Positions 35,899-45,524 of a stretch of DNA of 64,000 nt are shown here, piece after piece. Every line of letters begins with the position of its first letter. Position 1 is the stretch's first letter. Origin of the DNA: Salinicola endophyticus (GTDB taxonomy: Bacteria > Pseudomonadota > Gammaproteobacteria > Pseudomonadales > Halomonadaceae); the NCBI RefSeq assembly GCF_003206575.1, contig NZ_PZJO01000001.1, positions 26,720 through 90,719 on the forward strand, read 5' to 3'. Made by a program: the position numbers and the translations under genes. The notes beneath the pieces were generated by a model. That model did no database searches and had not been told where the DNA came from. It saw only the letters and a program-made list of their open reading frames with translations.

Positions 35899-35947
35899 GC
35901 CGACTCCTTGCCGTTGCTGAAAGCTCGATTCGCAGGCAGCATAAAAG

Positions 35948-35963
35948 TTGAAGTCAACTTCAA
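35948..35963. promoter_or_regulatory. Putative MerR operator
   Basis: Perfect dyad TTGAAGT-CA-ACTTCAA in the 78-base spacer between the divergent DUF2938 and MerR genes. A second AAGTCAAG copy follows at once. MerR regulators bind such dyads between the -35 and -10 boxes. Confidence 0.6.
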
Positions 35964-35976
35964 GTCAAGGGGCGTC

Positions 35977-36429
35977 ATGGACATCTCGGAAGTGGCCCGA
36001 CGCACGGGCGTGCCGGCCTCCACACTGCGGTTTTACGAGAAAAAAGGATTGATCTCGGCGACCCGAAGTGCCGGTCAACGGCGGCAGTTTGCGCCGAGTG
36101 TTCTCGACCAACTGGGGTTGATCGCGCTGGGGCAGGCAGGCGGCCTGTCACTGGATGAGATCGGCACCATGCTATCTCCCTCCAGTGCGCCCCAGGTCGA
36201 TAGAGAGCTGCTCATCGCCAAAGCGGATGAGATCGATGCAACCATCAAGCGCCTGAGGGCCATGAGTGAAGGGCTGCGTCATGCCGCGGAATGCCCCGCC
36301 CCCAGCCATGCGCAGTGCCCCACGTTTCAGCGGCTGATCAAGGTCGCCGCGGCGGCCAGATGGAAACAAGGGCGAATGGCAGATCCCGCTACCGGCACGC
36401 AGAAATCAAACGCTATGCGCCGTCGATGA
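35977..36429 (+). CDS. MerR family transcriptional regulator
   Basis: A 150-residue MerR-type regulator. It has the winged HTH DISEVARRTGVPASTLRFYE, then KKGLISATRSAGQRRQF, a dimerisation helix (about 75-115) and a short sensor segment ECPAPSHAQC with two Cys and a His. These could bind metal or sense redox state. The layout is not the SoxR [2Fe-2S] cluster motif. The last 24 bases overlap the tail of the convergent LysR gene. Target: the divergent DUF2938 gene. Confidence 0.88.
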   Translation: MDISEVARRTGVPASTLRFYEKKGLISATRSAGQRRQFAPSVLDQLGLIALGQAGGLSLDEIGTMLSPSSAPQVDRELLIAKADEIDATIKRLRAMSEGLRHAAECPAPSHAQCPTFQRLIKVAAAARWKQGRMADPATGTQKSNAMRRR

Positions 36430-37326
36430 AGTGCTCCAGGTCGTGCCCCGCGACGCCGCGAACACCTCGACGGCGGTATCGATAAAGGCCTGCACACCGG
36501 GGGCCGGGGTGTCGCTGGCGGACAGTTCCAGCCCGAGACGACGCGGACAGGGCGTCTCCAGCGCCAGCGCACGCCAGCCCTGGCGTTGCCGGGGTAGATG
36601 CAGCGACGGTACCAAGGCAACTCCGAGTCCCTCACCGACCAGCGTCAGGGCGCTGTTCCAGTCGCGCACCTCGAGCTGCAGATCCTGCAACGCAAGCCCT
36701 GCCGAGTCGAATAGCGTGCGGGCATTGCTGGAGCAGCCGCCGGTGGCGAGCACGAACGGCTCCTTGGCCACCGCCGCCAGCGCGACTTGAGAGAGGCCCT
36801 GACGGACCCAGCGATGAGGCGAAGGAACCACCGCGAGCCATTCATCGTGGCACAGGGTCACGCCGCCACGCAGCGGCGAAGGGTCACAGATCACGCCGAT
36901 ATCCACCCGCCCCGCCGCTAGCCACGCCGCCACTTCATCGTCGGTGCCCTCCATCGCGACGACCCGAATCCCCGGATGCTGCTGGGCGAATACCCTCAGC
37001 AGCCCCGGCAGCAGCGTGGCCGAGAACGACGGCAAGCAGCCCAGGCGCAGGCGGCCATGGGCGCAGCCCCGCGCCGCGTTGGCCAGATGGCGTATCGAGG
37101 TCAGCCCGTCGACCACCTGATGCGCCTGTTCGAGCACCTGCTGACCCAGCCGGGTCAGCACGATGCCGCGCCGCTGCCGTGTGGCCAGACGCACACCGAG
37201 ATCGGTCTCCAGTGCGGTCAGCGCCTGGCTGGCACCGGACTGGGTCATGCCCAGTCGCTCAGCGGCCCGCGACAAACTACCGGTCTCGCCCAGGGCGACC
37301 AGCAGGCGAATCTGATTCAGGTTCAT
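36406..37326 (-). CDS. LysR family transcriptional regulator
   Basis: A 306-residue LysR regulator: MNLNQIRLLVALGETGSLSRAAE at the HTH, then MTQSGASQALTALE, and an effector domain. It is divergent from the DMT exporter gene at 37478 and probably controls it. The family relatives here (see also 42944) share the GxSR/GMTQSxASQA helix. The C-terminal tail is Ser/Thr-rich and overlaps the MerR gene. Confidence 0.92.
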   Translation of the reverse strand: MNLNQIRLLVALGETGSLSRAAERLGMTQSGASQALTALETDLGVRLATRQRRGIVLTRLGQQVLEQAHQVVDGLTSIRHLANAARGCAHGRLRLGCLPSFSATLLPGLLRVFAQQHPGIRVVAMEGTDDEVAAWLAAGRVDIGVICDPSPLRGGVTLCHDEWLAVVPSPHRWVRQGLSQVALAAVAKEPFVLATGGCSSNARTLFDSAGLALQDLQLEVRDWNSALTLVGEGLGVALVPSLHLPRQRQGWRALALETPCPRRLGLELSASDTPAPGVQAFIDTAVEVFAASRGTTWSTSSTAHSV

Positions 37327-37477
37327 GACATAAGTCCGGCTGATATCTCACTTCTATCCCAGTAACGAGACTTATCTTCACGCCGTGCCACAGACTGGGG
37401 CAAGTCCTGACCGAGTGGTGCCGGTGTGGTCCCACGGGACTGGCCGCCCCGTGTTCTTCTGGACAAGGAGATACCCC

Positions 37478-38455
37478 ATGTCGCGCAACGTCTCCCCTCA
37501 CCTATCCAAGCACACATCTCAGCCCCCATCCCCTCAACAGACCGCTCACTCGAGTGAGGCGAATCCGCACGCCATGCCACCCAGCGCGCCGTGGACACGC
37601 GCCGCACCCGTGTTGTTCCTGCTGCTCTGGTCGCTGGGATTTCCGGTCGCCAAGATCGGCATCAAAGCGGTCGATCCGCTGCTGTTCCTGGCCCTGCGCT
37701 TTGCGCTGGTGCTGATAGTGCTCCTGCCGGTGGCGCTGTGGCTGCGCCCACCGCTGCCGACCCGGGGCAGCGATTGGGGCCACCAGATCATGGTGGGCGC
37801 CCTGATCCAGACACTCTACTTCGGGCTCTGCTATACCGGCTTCGCCCTGGGAGCCTCGGCGGCCACGGTGGCACTGATCATCTCGCTGCAGCCGATCCTG
37901 GTCGCGCTGCTGGCACCCCGCCTGCTCGGCGAGCACATCGATGCCCGTCACTGGCTGGGGTTGGCGCTGGGTCTGGCGGGTGCCGCGCTGGTGATCCTGT
38001 CAGGCGAGGCGCACGGCGGTGGCTCGCTGGCCGGACTGGTCTGTGCCCTGGGCGCCCTGCTCGGCATCAGCGCGGCTACGCTTTACGAGAAGCGCTTCGG
38101 CAGCACCCTGCATCCGGTCACCGCCAATGCCATCCAGTACGCCACCGGGCTGGTCACCACGCTGCCGCTGGTACTGCTGTTCGGCCAGTATCGGCTGATC
38201 TGGTCCGTGGAGATGGTAGCCTCGCTGGGCTATCTGGTGATTGGCAACTCGCTGATCGCGCTGACGCTGCTGCTGGCGATGATCCGCCGCGGCGCGGCCT
38301 CACAGGTCTCCGCGCTGTTCTATCTGATTCCGCCGACGGCGGCGCTGATGGCGTGGCTGCTGATCGACGAACCCCTGCCCGCCATGGGCTGGGTCGGCAT
38401 GGCAGTCGCGGCGCTGGGCGTGGTCCTGGCGAGCCGCGGCAAAACCACTCGCTGA
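37478..38455 (+). CDS. DMT superfamily exporter (EamA domains)
   Basis: A 325-residue membrane protein with ten helices in two EamA repeats (LWSLGFPVAKIGIKAVDPLLF, then IDEPLPAMGWVGMAVAALGVV). It is preceded by a polar N-tail of about 45 residues. ATG 37478 has AAGGAG 9 bases upstream; the frame stays open upstream but without a signal. Divergent LysR control suggests export of a regulated metabolite or drug. Confidence 0.88.
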   Translation: MSRNVSPHLSKHTSQPPSPQQTAHSSEANPHAMPPSAPWTRAAPVLFLLLWSLGFPVAKIGIKAVDPLLFLALRFALVLIVLLPVALWLRPPLPTRGSDWGHQIMVGALIQTLYFGLCYTGFALGASAATVALIISLQPILVALLAPRLLGEHIDARHWLGLALGLAGAALVILSGEAHGGGSLAGLVCALGALLGISAATLYEKRFGSTLHPVTANAIQYATGLVTTLPLVLLFGQYRLIWSVEMVASLGYLVIGNSLIALTLLLAMIRRGAASQVSALFYLIPPTAALMAWLLIDEPLPAMGWVGMAVAALGVVLASRGKTTR

Positions 38456-38479
38456 GAGACGTGCATCCTGCGCTCAGGT

Positions 38480-38626
38480 CTACGGCGTCTGCCGCCCGGC
38501 CCGGCGGCAGCGTTCGGAGCAGTAGACAACGCTGTCCCAGTCGCGGGCCCACTTCTTGCGCCAGGTGAAGGGGCGCTGGCACACCGGGCAGGTCTTGGTC
38601 GGCAGGTGGGGTTTGCGATGCGCCAT
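38480..38626 (-). CDS. DUF2256 zinc-ribbon-like small protein
   Basis: A 48-residue protein: [20 protein letters not shown], then [21 protein letters not shown]. The CPVC and CSERC pairs form a probable zinc site. This is the DUF2256 family, commonly encoded near photolyase or flavoprotein genes but without assigned function. The ATG at 38626 matches the family start. Convergent with the DMT gene. Confidence 0.85.
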   Translation of the reverse strand: MAHRKPHLPTKTCPVCQRPFTWRKKWARDWDSVVYCSERCRRAGRQTP

Positions 38627-38747
38627 CGGGGCGGCTCCATTCGCGGCAGGCAAGATGCGTCGGGGTCCTCCATGCTGAGCATAGCAAGTCATCCATAACC
38701 TCGACCGCCATGCCGATCAGGATGCCAAGAAGGCGGCGACGAAAGCA

Positions 38748-39986
38748 TCAGGTCAGGCTTCGTTCCTCACTCTCCTCACCACTGCCTTCATCTCGCTGTT
38801 CATCGCAGACCACTACCCGATTCCTGCCTTCGCGCTTGCCGACATAAAGCGCCCGATCCGCGCGCGTGATCAGGGCCTGCAGATCGACATCATCGCCATG
38901 CGCTACCGCAATACCGATGGTGACGCTCACCTGCAGCTCGCGCATCCTCTCCTCGAAGGGCAGTGCGGCGACGCGTGTCCTCAAGCGCTCTGCCACCATC
39001 AGTGCATCGTCCAAGCCGCTGTCGGGCAGCGCTGCCACGAACTCTTCCCCTCCGAAACGACCGATCACGTCCGTAGACCGCATCGACTGCGCACAGACTT
39101 CCGCGATCTTGGTCAGGACAAGGTCCCCCTGACTATGCCCCCAGGTATCGTTGATACTCTTGAAGTGATCCACGTCGATCATGAACAGGCTAAAAGGCAT
39201 CTTTCCCTGTCGAGAACCCTGCCACAGAACCTCGGCACGTTTCATGAAATGACTGCGACTGTCCAGCCCTGTCAGGGCATCCCGCTCGACGACCCGGCGC
39301 AGTTGTTCTTCCAGTAACTCCCGGTGCGCTATCTCATCGAGTAGCTGGCGATTCCGATCACGCTCTTCAAGGAGCAGGGAAAATTGGCCGCGCCGCAATT
39401 TCTCCAGACGCAACAAGGCAAAGAAGCCCACGCCATTGGCCATGATCAACAACAGTGCGACACGTATCACCATCCAAGGGGAGGCACCCGCGAACAGGAC
39501 CGCAAACACCAAAAAACCGATGCCCAAATAGAGACTCGCAGAAGTCACTATCGTCAGTAGATTGGGGATCATCAAATAGAAGGCAAGGGTGGCCACGAGC
39601 GTTCCCGTCACCTGTGCATTGATGCTCTCGGGACGCATGGGAATGATCAGGAGAATGCCCGTTGCCAGTATCCATAACGGCATGGCATGCAGCCATGTTT
39701 CATAAACATGTCGGCGCCTGCTCACGATGATGACTGCCAGGGTGATGCAGAGACAGACCACCACCGCCCGGGTGATGACCATCAGATAGAACTTTCGGTT
39801 CGGGCCCATGATCTGGTAGTCGGCAATCATGAAAATGCCGTAGATCAGCGCCGCGACGACCACGGCAAGCGCTGTCTCCAGACGCACCTGCGAACTGATC
39901 GATCGACGATACTCTGCCTCCTGATCAGCGTTACGGAACTGGCCCGTCAGCCAGTGGACGCTGCGTTTCTCGTGTAGTGATGACAA
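38748..39986 (-). CDS. Membrane-bound diguanylate cyclase (GGDEF)
   Basis: A 412-residue protein. Residues about 35-200 contain six hydrophobic helices, 200-240 a coiled coil, and 245-400 a GGDEF domain with active-site GGEEF at about 311-315 and DALTGLDSRSHF at its start. An RxxD inhibitory site (RSTD) stands five residues before GGEEF, so product inhibition by c-di-GMP is likely. It makes c-di-GMP from two GTP. The transmembrane part is not a recognised MASE domain by eye. Single-gene unit. Confidence 0.9.
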   Translation of the reverse strand: MSSLHEKRSVHWLTGQFRNADQEAEYRRSISSQVRLETALAVVVAALIYGIFMIADYQIMGPNRKFYLMVITRAVVVCLCITLAVIIVSRRRHVYETWLHAMPLWILATGILLIIPMRPESINAQVTGTLVATLAFYLMIPNLLTIVTSASLYLGIGFLVFAVLFAGASPWMVIRVALLLIMANGVGFFALLRLEKLRRGQFSLLLEERDRNRQLLDEIAHRELLEEQLRRVVERDALTGLDSRSHFMKRAEVLWQGSRQGKMPFSLFMIDVDHFKSINDTWGHSQGDLVLTKIAEVCAQSMRSTDVIGRFGGEEFVAALPDSGLDDALMVAERLRTRVAALPFEERMRELQVSVTIGIAVAHGDDVDLQALITRADRALYVGKREGRNRVVVCDEQRDEGSGEESEERSLT

Positions 39987-40612
39987 AAGCCCCTAGCCCC
40001 TGTTCAAGATCGCGCGCCCGTTTTTCAGGTGAAGCGCCTATACGGCCCAGCGCTCCTTCTTATAAATCAAATTCTTATTCAAGAAACAATTGACAAAAAA
40101 AATCTAAATAAGCAAAGATCTCTTAACGAAGATATCCTGTCGGGAGGCAGTCAGAAAAATCGCCGTTCAGGCCGCGTCTTGCTCGAAGGATAATTCAGTT
40201 TTTCCACCGATCTCATCGGCAGATGACGGCCTTTCTTGAGTCCCTCCTCGCCGCCGCGTCGTGTCTACGCGGCTTCTCTCCTCCCGCAACGCCTCGGTCG
40301 TCGTCAGCCTCACTGCATCGCCATGCTGCCCATCCAGACGTCTTCAGCCCCCGCAGACGCATGAAGGTGCGACAGGGACCGCCACCGGGATATCTTCAGG
40401 ACAAGCATCGGGCGCGCCGATAGGCAATCTCCCGCGCGCTTGTATCCATGCCAGGCGCCTGGTGAAGCGCTTGCGGTGACGCCATCGATCCGATAGGCCG
40501 GCGGAAGCGCCAACACCGAGCTCCCTTCAACATGCAACCCGCGCCCAAGTCGTCCATGCTGAATGAATCGATGCCCACCGGGCTCCTGCGTAGACGAGAC
40601 AGGAAGGAAACC
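39987..40612. other. 626-bp intergenic region
   Basis: Lies between the divergent diguanylate cyclase and DUF2252 genes. It has an AT-rich stretch at about 40060-40160, probably holding the cyclase promoter, and GC-rich sequence up to 40612. No repeat, RNA gene or supported coding sequence seen. Confidence 0.4.
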
Positions 40613-42124
40613 ATGTCGAAGACTGAGAAACGCACACGCCAGGCCCTCTACGCCGAGGCCCAGCAACGCGGTATCGAGGGGCGCTCCACAATGAGCAAGG
40701 CGGAACTGGCGCAGGCGCTGGCTCAGCACGGCGACGCCTCCGCGGAGGCGCCCCAGGTCGCCACCCGCTACGCCACCTTCAAGCGCCTGGCGGAAGCGGT
40801 CGCGGCGGGTGAGTTCGTGCTGCGCCCGCGTGCGCTCGGTGGCCACGAGCGGCGCCGCCATGTGCGCCAGACGCTGCGCGAGGATCATCAGACCCGTATC
40901 GCCGATGGCTCCGAAGAGGCCGGTGCCAAGTTCGACCAGCTCGCCGACTCCTTCTTCTCGTTCTTCCGCGGAACCGCCCTGCTGTTCTACCGCGACATGG
41001 CCGGTGACGACGCCTGGATGCCCACAGTGCTCGCCCTGGGTGACGTCCACCCGGGCAACTTCGGCGTCATGCCCAATGCCGATAACGTGCCTATCTTCTC
41101 GGTCAACGACTTCGACGAGGCCTACTACGCCCCCTTCACCTGGGATCTCAAGCGCGGCGCGGTGGGCTTTCTGATCGCCGCCGAGGCCGAGGGCGATCTC
41201 AAGCGCAAGCAGGGGCTCAAGGTCGTGCGCCACTTCGTCGAGGGCTATATCGAGGCGATGCAGCGGCTGGCGCGGGAGGGCACCGAACAGGATGAGGAGA
41301 TGCGCCACGACAATGCCCCCAAGCTGATCCGTCAGCTGTTCGAGGACGCCGACGAGCCACGCGACGAGTGGCTGGCCGACGACTATCTCGACGAGAGCCG
41401 CCGCGGCTTCCGTCCGACCAAGAAGCTGGTGCCGATATCCTCCCGGCGCGACGAGTTCCAGACGATCATGGATCGCCTGATCGCCGACAACGACATCGAG
41501 ATACCGGCCCGTGCCCGCGCGCGGGATGGTCACGGCGTGCGCGTGAAAGATGTCGCGATCCGTCTCGGCCAGGGCACCGCCTCGCTGGGGCTGAACCGCT
41601 ACTACGTGCTGATCGAGGGCCCCGGCGGCGAGGGCAAGGACGACCTGATCGTCGAACTCAAGCAGGCCCGTCGCTCCGCCCTTTCCGGCCTGGTGCCGCC
41701 CTCTGCCTACACCCTGGACAGCCGTGCCGAGCGTGTCAGCCATGCCCAGGCGGTGCACCTGATACGCGGCGACATCTTCTACGGCCATGTCGAGTTCGAA
41801 GGCCACAGCTACCTCTCCCGCGAGCGTGCCCCCTTCCGCGACGACATCGATCTCGACGACCTCTCCAAGAGCGAGTGGAAGACCTATGCCCGCCTCTGCG
41901 GTCAGGTGCTCGCCGGCGTGCACGCCCTCTCCGACGACTCCGGCCGGATCGACTACGACATCGAACCCGCGATCGTGAAAGCCGTGGCGCCCGCTGAGCT
42001 GTTCACCCGTGACATGGTGGAGTTCGCCGCCGAGGCCGCCGACCGTCTGCGCCGCGATCATGAGATGTTCCGCGAGGACCACGCCCATGGCGCCTTCGAG
42101 CATCTCGATTGGGTGCACCGGTGA
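40613..42124 (+). CDS. DUF2252 domain protein with N-terminal SAP/Rho-N-like segment
   Basis: A 503-residue protein. Residues 1-45 (TRQALYAEAQQRGIEGRSTMSKAELAQAL in part) look like a SAP or Rho-N helix pair. From about 55 on is DUF2252, a kinase-like fold of unknown function: FFRGTALLFYRDM, GDVHPGNFG, NDFDEAYYAPFTWDLKR. ATG 40613 follows AGGAAGGAA; an earlier open start at 40532 lacks a signal. Stand-alone gene. Confidence 0.85.
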   Translation: MSKTEKRTRQALYAEAQQRGIEGRSTMSKAELAQALAQHGDASAEAPQVATRYATFKRLAEAVAAGEFVLRPRALGGHERRRHVRQTLREDHQTRIADGSEEAGAKFDQLADSFFSFFRGTALLFYRDMAGDDAWMPTVLALGDVHPGNFGVMPNADNVPIFSVNDFDEAYYAPFTWDLKRGAVGFLIAAEAEGDLKRKQGLKVVRHFVEGYIEAMQRLAREGTEQDEEMRHDNAPKLIRQLFEDADEPRDEWLADDYLDESRRGFRPTKKLVPISSRRDEFQTIMDRLIADNDIEIPARARARDGHGVRVKDVAIRLGQGTASLGLNRYYVLIEGPGGEGKDDLIVELKQARRSALSGLVPPSAYTLDSRAERVSHAQAVHLIRGDIFYGHVEFEGHSYLSRERAPFRDDIDLDDLSKSEWKTYARLCGQVLAGVHALSDDSGRIDYDIEPAIVKAVAPAELFTRDMVEFAAEAADRLRRDHEMFREDHAHGAFEHLDWVHR

Positions 42125-42199
42125 GCGGATGCATCGGCACCGCTTCGGTCGAAAGACAGCTCAGGAGTCAGACAATGGATCATGGAGGCGGGGCCGTCT

Positions 42200-42823
42200 T
42201 CACGCTGGGCCTCGCTTCGACCGGTTGTCCTCCGCATCGCGCGCCTCCCGAACGGCAGGTCTCGCGCCGATCCGCTCACGGTAACGGCTCAGGGCCGGCC
42301 AGCGAGCGAGGTCGATGTCAAAGAACCGGCACCAGTTCATCACCGTATAGAGATAGGCATCCGCGACGCCGAAGCGCTCCCCCAGCAAATAATCCTGCCT
42401 TTCGAGCACACTCTCGAGGTAGTCAAAACGCTTGTGGATCTTGGCGCGGAAGCGCTCGCCGGCCGCCGCAGGCAGTGACGCATCGAACAGCGGTGCCAGA
42501 CCGGCATGAATTTCGCTGTTGAGAAACGCCAGCCACTCCAGCAGCCGGTAGCGCTCCCCACTCCCCATGATTGGCGCGAGTTCCGCCCGGGGATGAAGGT
42601 CGGCGAGATACAGCAGAATCGCCGGGCCTTCCGTCAATATCGTGCCGTCGTCGAGTTCCAGCGCTGCGACATACCCTTTGGGGTTGATGGCCATGAAATC
42701 ACGACCGTCTTCCGTCGTTTTCTTGCGGTTATCGACGAGAACCAGGTCGAATGACAGGCCCAGCTCACGCAGAACGATATGTGGCGAGAGCGAGCAGGTT
42801 TCAGGGGCGTAATAGAGCTTCAT
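42200..42823 (-). CDS. Glutathione S-transferase family protein
   Basis: A 207-residue GST close to the GstA/beta class: MKLYYAPETCSLSPHIVLRE with the beta-class cysteine Cys10, then NPKGYVAALELDDGTILTEGPAILLYLAD and the N-cap box GERFGVADAYLYTV. It has no transmembrane part. ATG 42823 has GGGAGACC upstream. It is divergent from the LysR gene at 42944, its probable regulator. Confidence 0.9.
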   Translation of the reverse strand: MKLYYAPETCSLSPHIVLRELGLSFDLVLVDNRKKTTEDGRDFMAINPKGYVAALELDDGTILTEGPAILLYLADLHPRAELAPIMGSGERYRLLEWLAFLNSEIHAGLAPLFDASLPAAAGERFRAKIHKRFDYLESVLERQDYLLGERFGVADAYLYTVMNWCRFFDIDLARWPALSRYRERIGARPAVREARDAEDNRSKRGPA

Positions 42824-42920
42824 CGAAAGGTCTCCCAAGGTAGCGACATGCCGTCAATGGCCATCGAGCCACCCAGGGTGCGCCCTGCCCTGGAAGCCGT
42901 AAAATTGATATCCGATCATG

Positions 42921-42933
42921 TAGCTATTAGCTA
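42921..42933. promoter_or_regulatory. Putative LysR operator between GST and LysR genes
   Basis: TAGCT-ATT-AGCTA, a perfect T-N11-A dyad followed directly by another AGCTA. It lies 11 bases before the LysR start and about 100 bases from the divergent GST start. Confidence 0.5.
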
Positions 42934-42943
42934 AGCTACTACC

Positions 42944-43828
42944 ATGATGAATCTGTCCCATTGGCGTTTGATCGTTGCCGTGGCGGACACCGGCACGGTG
43001 TCGCAAGGTGCCGCACGCGTCGGCATGACTCAGTCCGCCGCCAGTCAGGCGATCGCCCAAGTGGAGAAAACGCTGGGGTCGCCACTGTTCACGCGCCTGC
43101 ACCGCGAGGTCATCCTGACTGCCTTTGGCGAGTCGGTGGTCGACCACGCACGTGACATGCTCACGAGTCTGAACGCCATTCGCGCTCTGGCCGATACGCG
43201 CCAGGGTATCGGCAGCGGCCGACTGCGGCTGGGCAGCTTCCCCTCGATCATCTCGCGTTGGCTTCCCACCCTGCTATCGACCTTCCGCCAGCGCCACCCG
43301 GGGGTCGAGATCGTGCTGCTGGAAGGCAGCGACGAGGAAGTCGAAACCTGGTTGGCCGACCGCACCATCGATCTTGGCGTGGTATTGAATCCCACACCGG
43401 ATCGTCACCCTCTGATACTCGGCCGCGATGCCTGGGTCGCCTTGCTACCCCATTCACATCCGCTTGCCCGGCGCGCCAGTGTGCAGGGCGTCGAGCTGAG
43501 TGAACTCGTCACACAGCCATACATCCATGCCAGCGGTGGTTGCCGCGTCAACGGTCAGAGTCTGACCGAAGCCAGAGGTCTGACGTTCGAGGATGTCCGC
43601 GTGACCGTGCGAGACTGGGCAAGCGCTTGCGCCCTGGTGCGTGAAGATATGGGTATCGCCATCGTGCCTGAGTCGGTGCTGCCGGAAGACAGGAAGGGCC
43701 TGCGCATACAGCCTTTACAGCCCAGGATGGAGCGCTGTTTCGGATTGGTCGCAGCGACCACCGTGGAAAGTGCTCCTGCGCTACGTACGTTCTGGCAACA
43801 CGTGGAAAAGGCGAAAAGTCCGACCTGA
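42944..43828 (+). CDS. LysR family transcriptional regulator
   Basis: A 294-residue LysR regulator: MMNLSHWRLIVAVADTGTVS, HTH with GMTQSAASQAIAQVEKTLG, then the effector domain. It is divergent from the beta-class GST gene, with a T-N11-A dyad just before its own start, which fits autorepression. It resembles the regulator at 36406-37326 in its HTH. Confidence 0.92.
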   Translation: MMNLSHWRLIVAVADTGTVSQGAARVGMTQSAASQAIAQVEKTLGSPLFTRLHREVILTAFGESVVDHARDMLTSLNAIRALADTRQGIGSGRLRLGSFPSIISRWLPTLLSTFRQRHPGVEIVLLEGSDEEVETWLADRTIDLGVVLNPTPDRHPLILGRDAWVALLPHSHPLARRASVQGVELSELVTQPYIHASGGCRVNGQSLTEARGLTFEDVRVTVRDWASACALVREDMGIAIVPESVLPEDRKGLRIQPLQPRMERCFGLVAATTVESAPALRTFWQHVEKAKSPT

Positions 43829-43926
43829 GCAGCGTTTCTGCGGCTCGCTGACCCCAATGGGCCTGGTGCACCGGTGAACCCGACAGCGGCGCGTCGGCGC
43901 TGGCGCCGGCTGGATAGCCAAGCGGG

Positions 43927-44847
43927 TCAGGCACGTACCGGCGGGATGAGCGGGGCGTGCTGCGCCATGAGCTCGACGATCCAGTCGATGAAGACCCGCA
44001 GCTTCGCGCTGACATGCCGGTTCGGCGGATAGGCCAGATATAGCGGTAGCGGATCGAGCCGCCACGCCTCGAACAGCGCGACCAGCTCACCCGAGGCGAG
44101 AGGTTCCTTGGCCATGTAGTCCGGCAGCCACAGAATGCCGAGACCGGCGATCCCCGCGGCCAGATAGCTGTTGCCGTCGTCCGTCGACAGCACGTAGCGG
44201 CCTTGCACGGTGAGGCGCTCGCCATGGCGCTGCATCGCGACAGGCTCGCCGAGGCGGGAGTTCAGAAACCCCACGATGCGGTGGTGGCTATTGTCCAACT
44301 CGCGGGGATGCGCTGGCACCCCGGCGCGCGCCAGATAGCTGGGCGAGGCATAGACGCCAAGCGGCAGGTCACCGACACGCCGCGCCATCAGCGACTGATC
44401 GGTCAGCTCGCCACCGCGCACGACGCAATCCACCCGCTCGTCGATGATATCCACCATGCGGTCGCTGACACCCAGGTCCAGTTGGATCTCCGGATAGCGG
44501 GCATGGAAGCCCCCTAGCGCCGGGATGAGTATCAGCCGAGCCAGCGGGCTGGGCACATCTACCCGCAAGCGGCCCCGTGGCTCGGTCGCAGCGCCGGAAA
44601 GACTCGTCTCGGCATCGTCCAGGTCAGCCAGCAATCTGATGACACGCGCATAGAAGGCAGCACCGTCGGCGGTCACATTGACCTTGCGCGTGGTGCGGTT
44701 GAGCAAGCGAACGCGCAAGCGCGCCTCCAACTGCTGCACCAGCTGGGTGACGCTGGTTCTGCTCAGCTGCAGGGTCTCGGCGGCACGAGTGAAGCTCCCC
44801 GTCTCCACCACTCGCGCAAACACCCGCATTGCCTCGAAACGATCCAT
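43927..44847 (-). CDS. LysR family transcriptional regulator
   Basis: A 306-residue LysR regulator of the CrgA-like class (MDRFEAMRVFARVVETGSFTRAAE), HTH at 1-60, effector domain 90-300. It is divergent from the RidA-family gene at 45031 across about 183 bases, which makes that gene the likely target. Convergent with the LysR gene ending at 43828. Confidence 0.92.
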   Translation of the reverse strand: MDRFEAMRVFARVVETGSFTRAAETLQLSRTSVTQLVQQLEARLRVRLLNRTTRKVNVTADGAAFYARVIRLLADLDDAETSLSGAATEPRGRLRVDVPSPLARLILIPALGGFHARYPEIQLDLGVSDRMVDIIDERVDCVVRGGELTDQSLMARRVGDLPLGVYASPSYLARAGVPAHPRELDNSHHRIVGFLNSRLGEPVAMQRHGERLTVQGRYVLSTDDGNSYLAAGIAGLGILWLPDYMAKEPLASGELVALFEAWRLDPLPLYLAYPPNRHVSAKLRVFIDWIVELMAQHAPLIPPVRA

Positions 44848-45030
44848 GACTCTCCCGCCAGCAGCTCAGAACAACGCCGGAGCGACGTCATGGGCATCGT
44901 GTGATTGTTCGCTCTCCACGAACAGTGATGACCAGACCCGCCCGTTTATCCGCCTCATCACGACGCCTAGATTGTCACCCCTATTCACGGTGGGCGCCAC
45001 GGCCCCCCCCAAGAGAGACGGAGATAGCCC

Positions 45031-45435
45031 ATGAACCAACGTGACGTCGTGTTTCCGGCCGGGCGCCAGGCACTCTATGAGCGTAATCACTATTCGCCGG
45101 CGGTTAGATCCCAGGGCTTCCTGTTCGTGTCGGGCCAGGTGGGCAGCCGAGAAGATGGCTCCCCCGAGCCGGAGCTGGAGGCGCAAGCCAGGCTCGCCTT
45201 CGTCAATCTGAACGCGATCCTGACGGCCGCGGGATGCACCTTCGACGACGTGGTCGATGTCACCCTCTTCATCGTCGACCCCGAGTCGACCCTCGACACC
45301 CTGTGGAAAGTGCTGCCCGAGTTCTGGGGTGAAGCGCCCCACCCGACGCTGACCGGCATCGGCGTCACCTGGCTCTACGGTTTCCACTTCGAGATCAAGG
45401 TCATCGCCAAGTTACCGGCATCACCCGGCGAGTGA
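45031..45435 (+). CDS. RidA family protein (YjgF/YER057c/UK114)
   Basis: A 134-residue RidA-like protein. YSPAVRSQGFLFVSGQVG and TFDDVVDVTLFIVD match the family. The catalytic Arg of RidA near residue 105 is not evident at the usual place (segment EAPHPTLTGIGVTWL has Thr where true RidA has Arg), which suggests an Rid subfamily other than RidA proper. It may hydrolyse another imine/enamine or have a different role. Confidence 0.82.
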   Translation: MNQRDVVFPAGRQALYERNHYSPAVRSQGFLFVSGQVGSREDGSPEPELEAQARLAFVNLNAILTAAGCTFDDVVDVTLFIVDPESTLDTLWKVLPEFWGEAPHPTLTGIGVTWLYGFHFEIKVIAKLPASPGE

Positions 45436-45524
45436 AACGGAGCGCTCAGCGCGCCGGCAAGGCGGCCCGCTTGACCGCTGGATTACCCCTGGCAAGGGAG
45501 GCCATGGGCCGCCGGTCGCTGCGG

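Noticed and set aside
40060-40160. AT-rich stretch as a replication origin or sRNA gene
   Set aside because: No DnaA-box array, no clear promoter/terminator pair; a TTGACA near 40090 has no matching -10 box. Probably just the diguanylate cyclase promoter region.
40310-42118. Long (about 600-codon) open frame on the minus strand over the DUF2252 gene
   Set aside because: It is antisense to a well-supported gene with DUF2252 motifs; GC-rich DNA leaves the opposite frame open. Its translation shows no domain.
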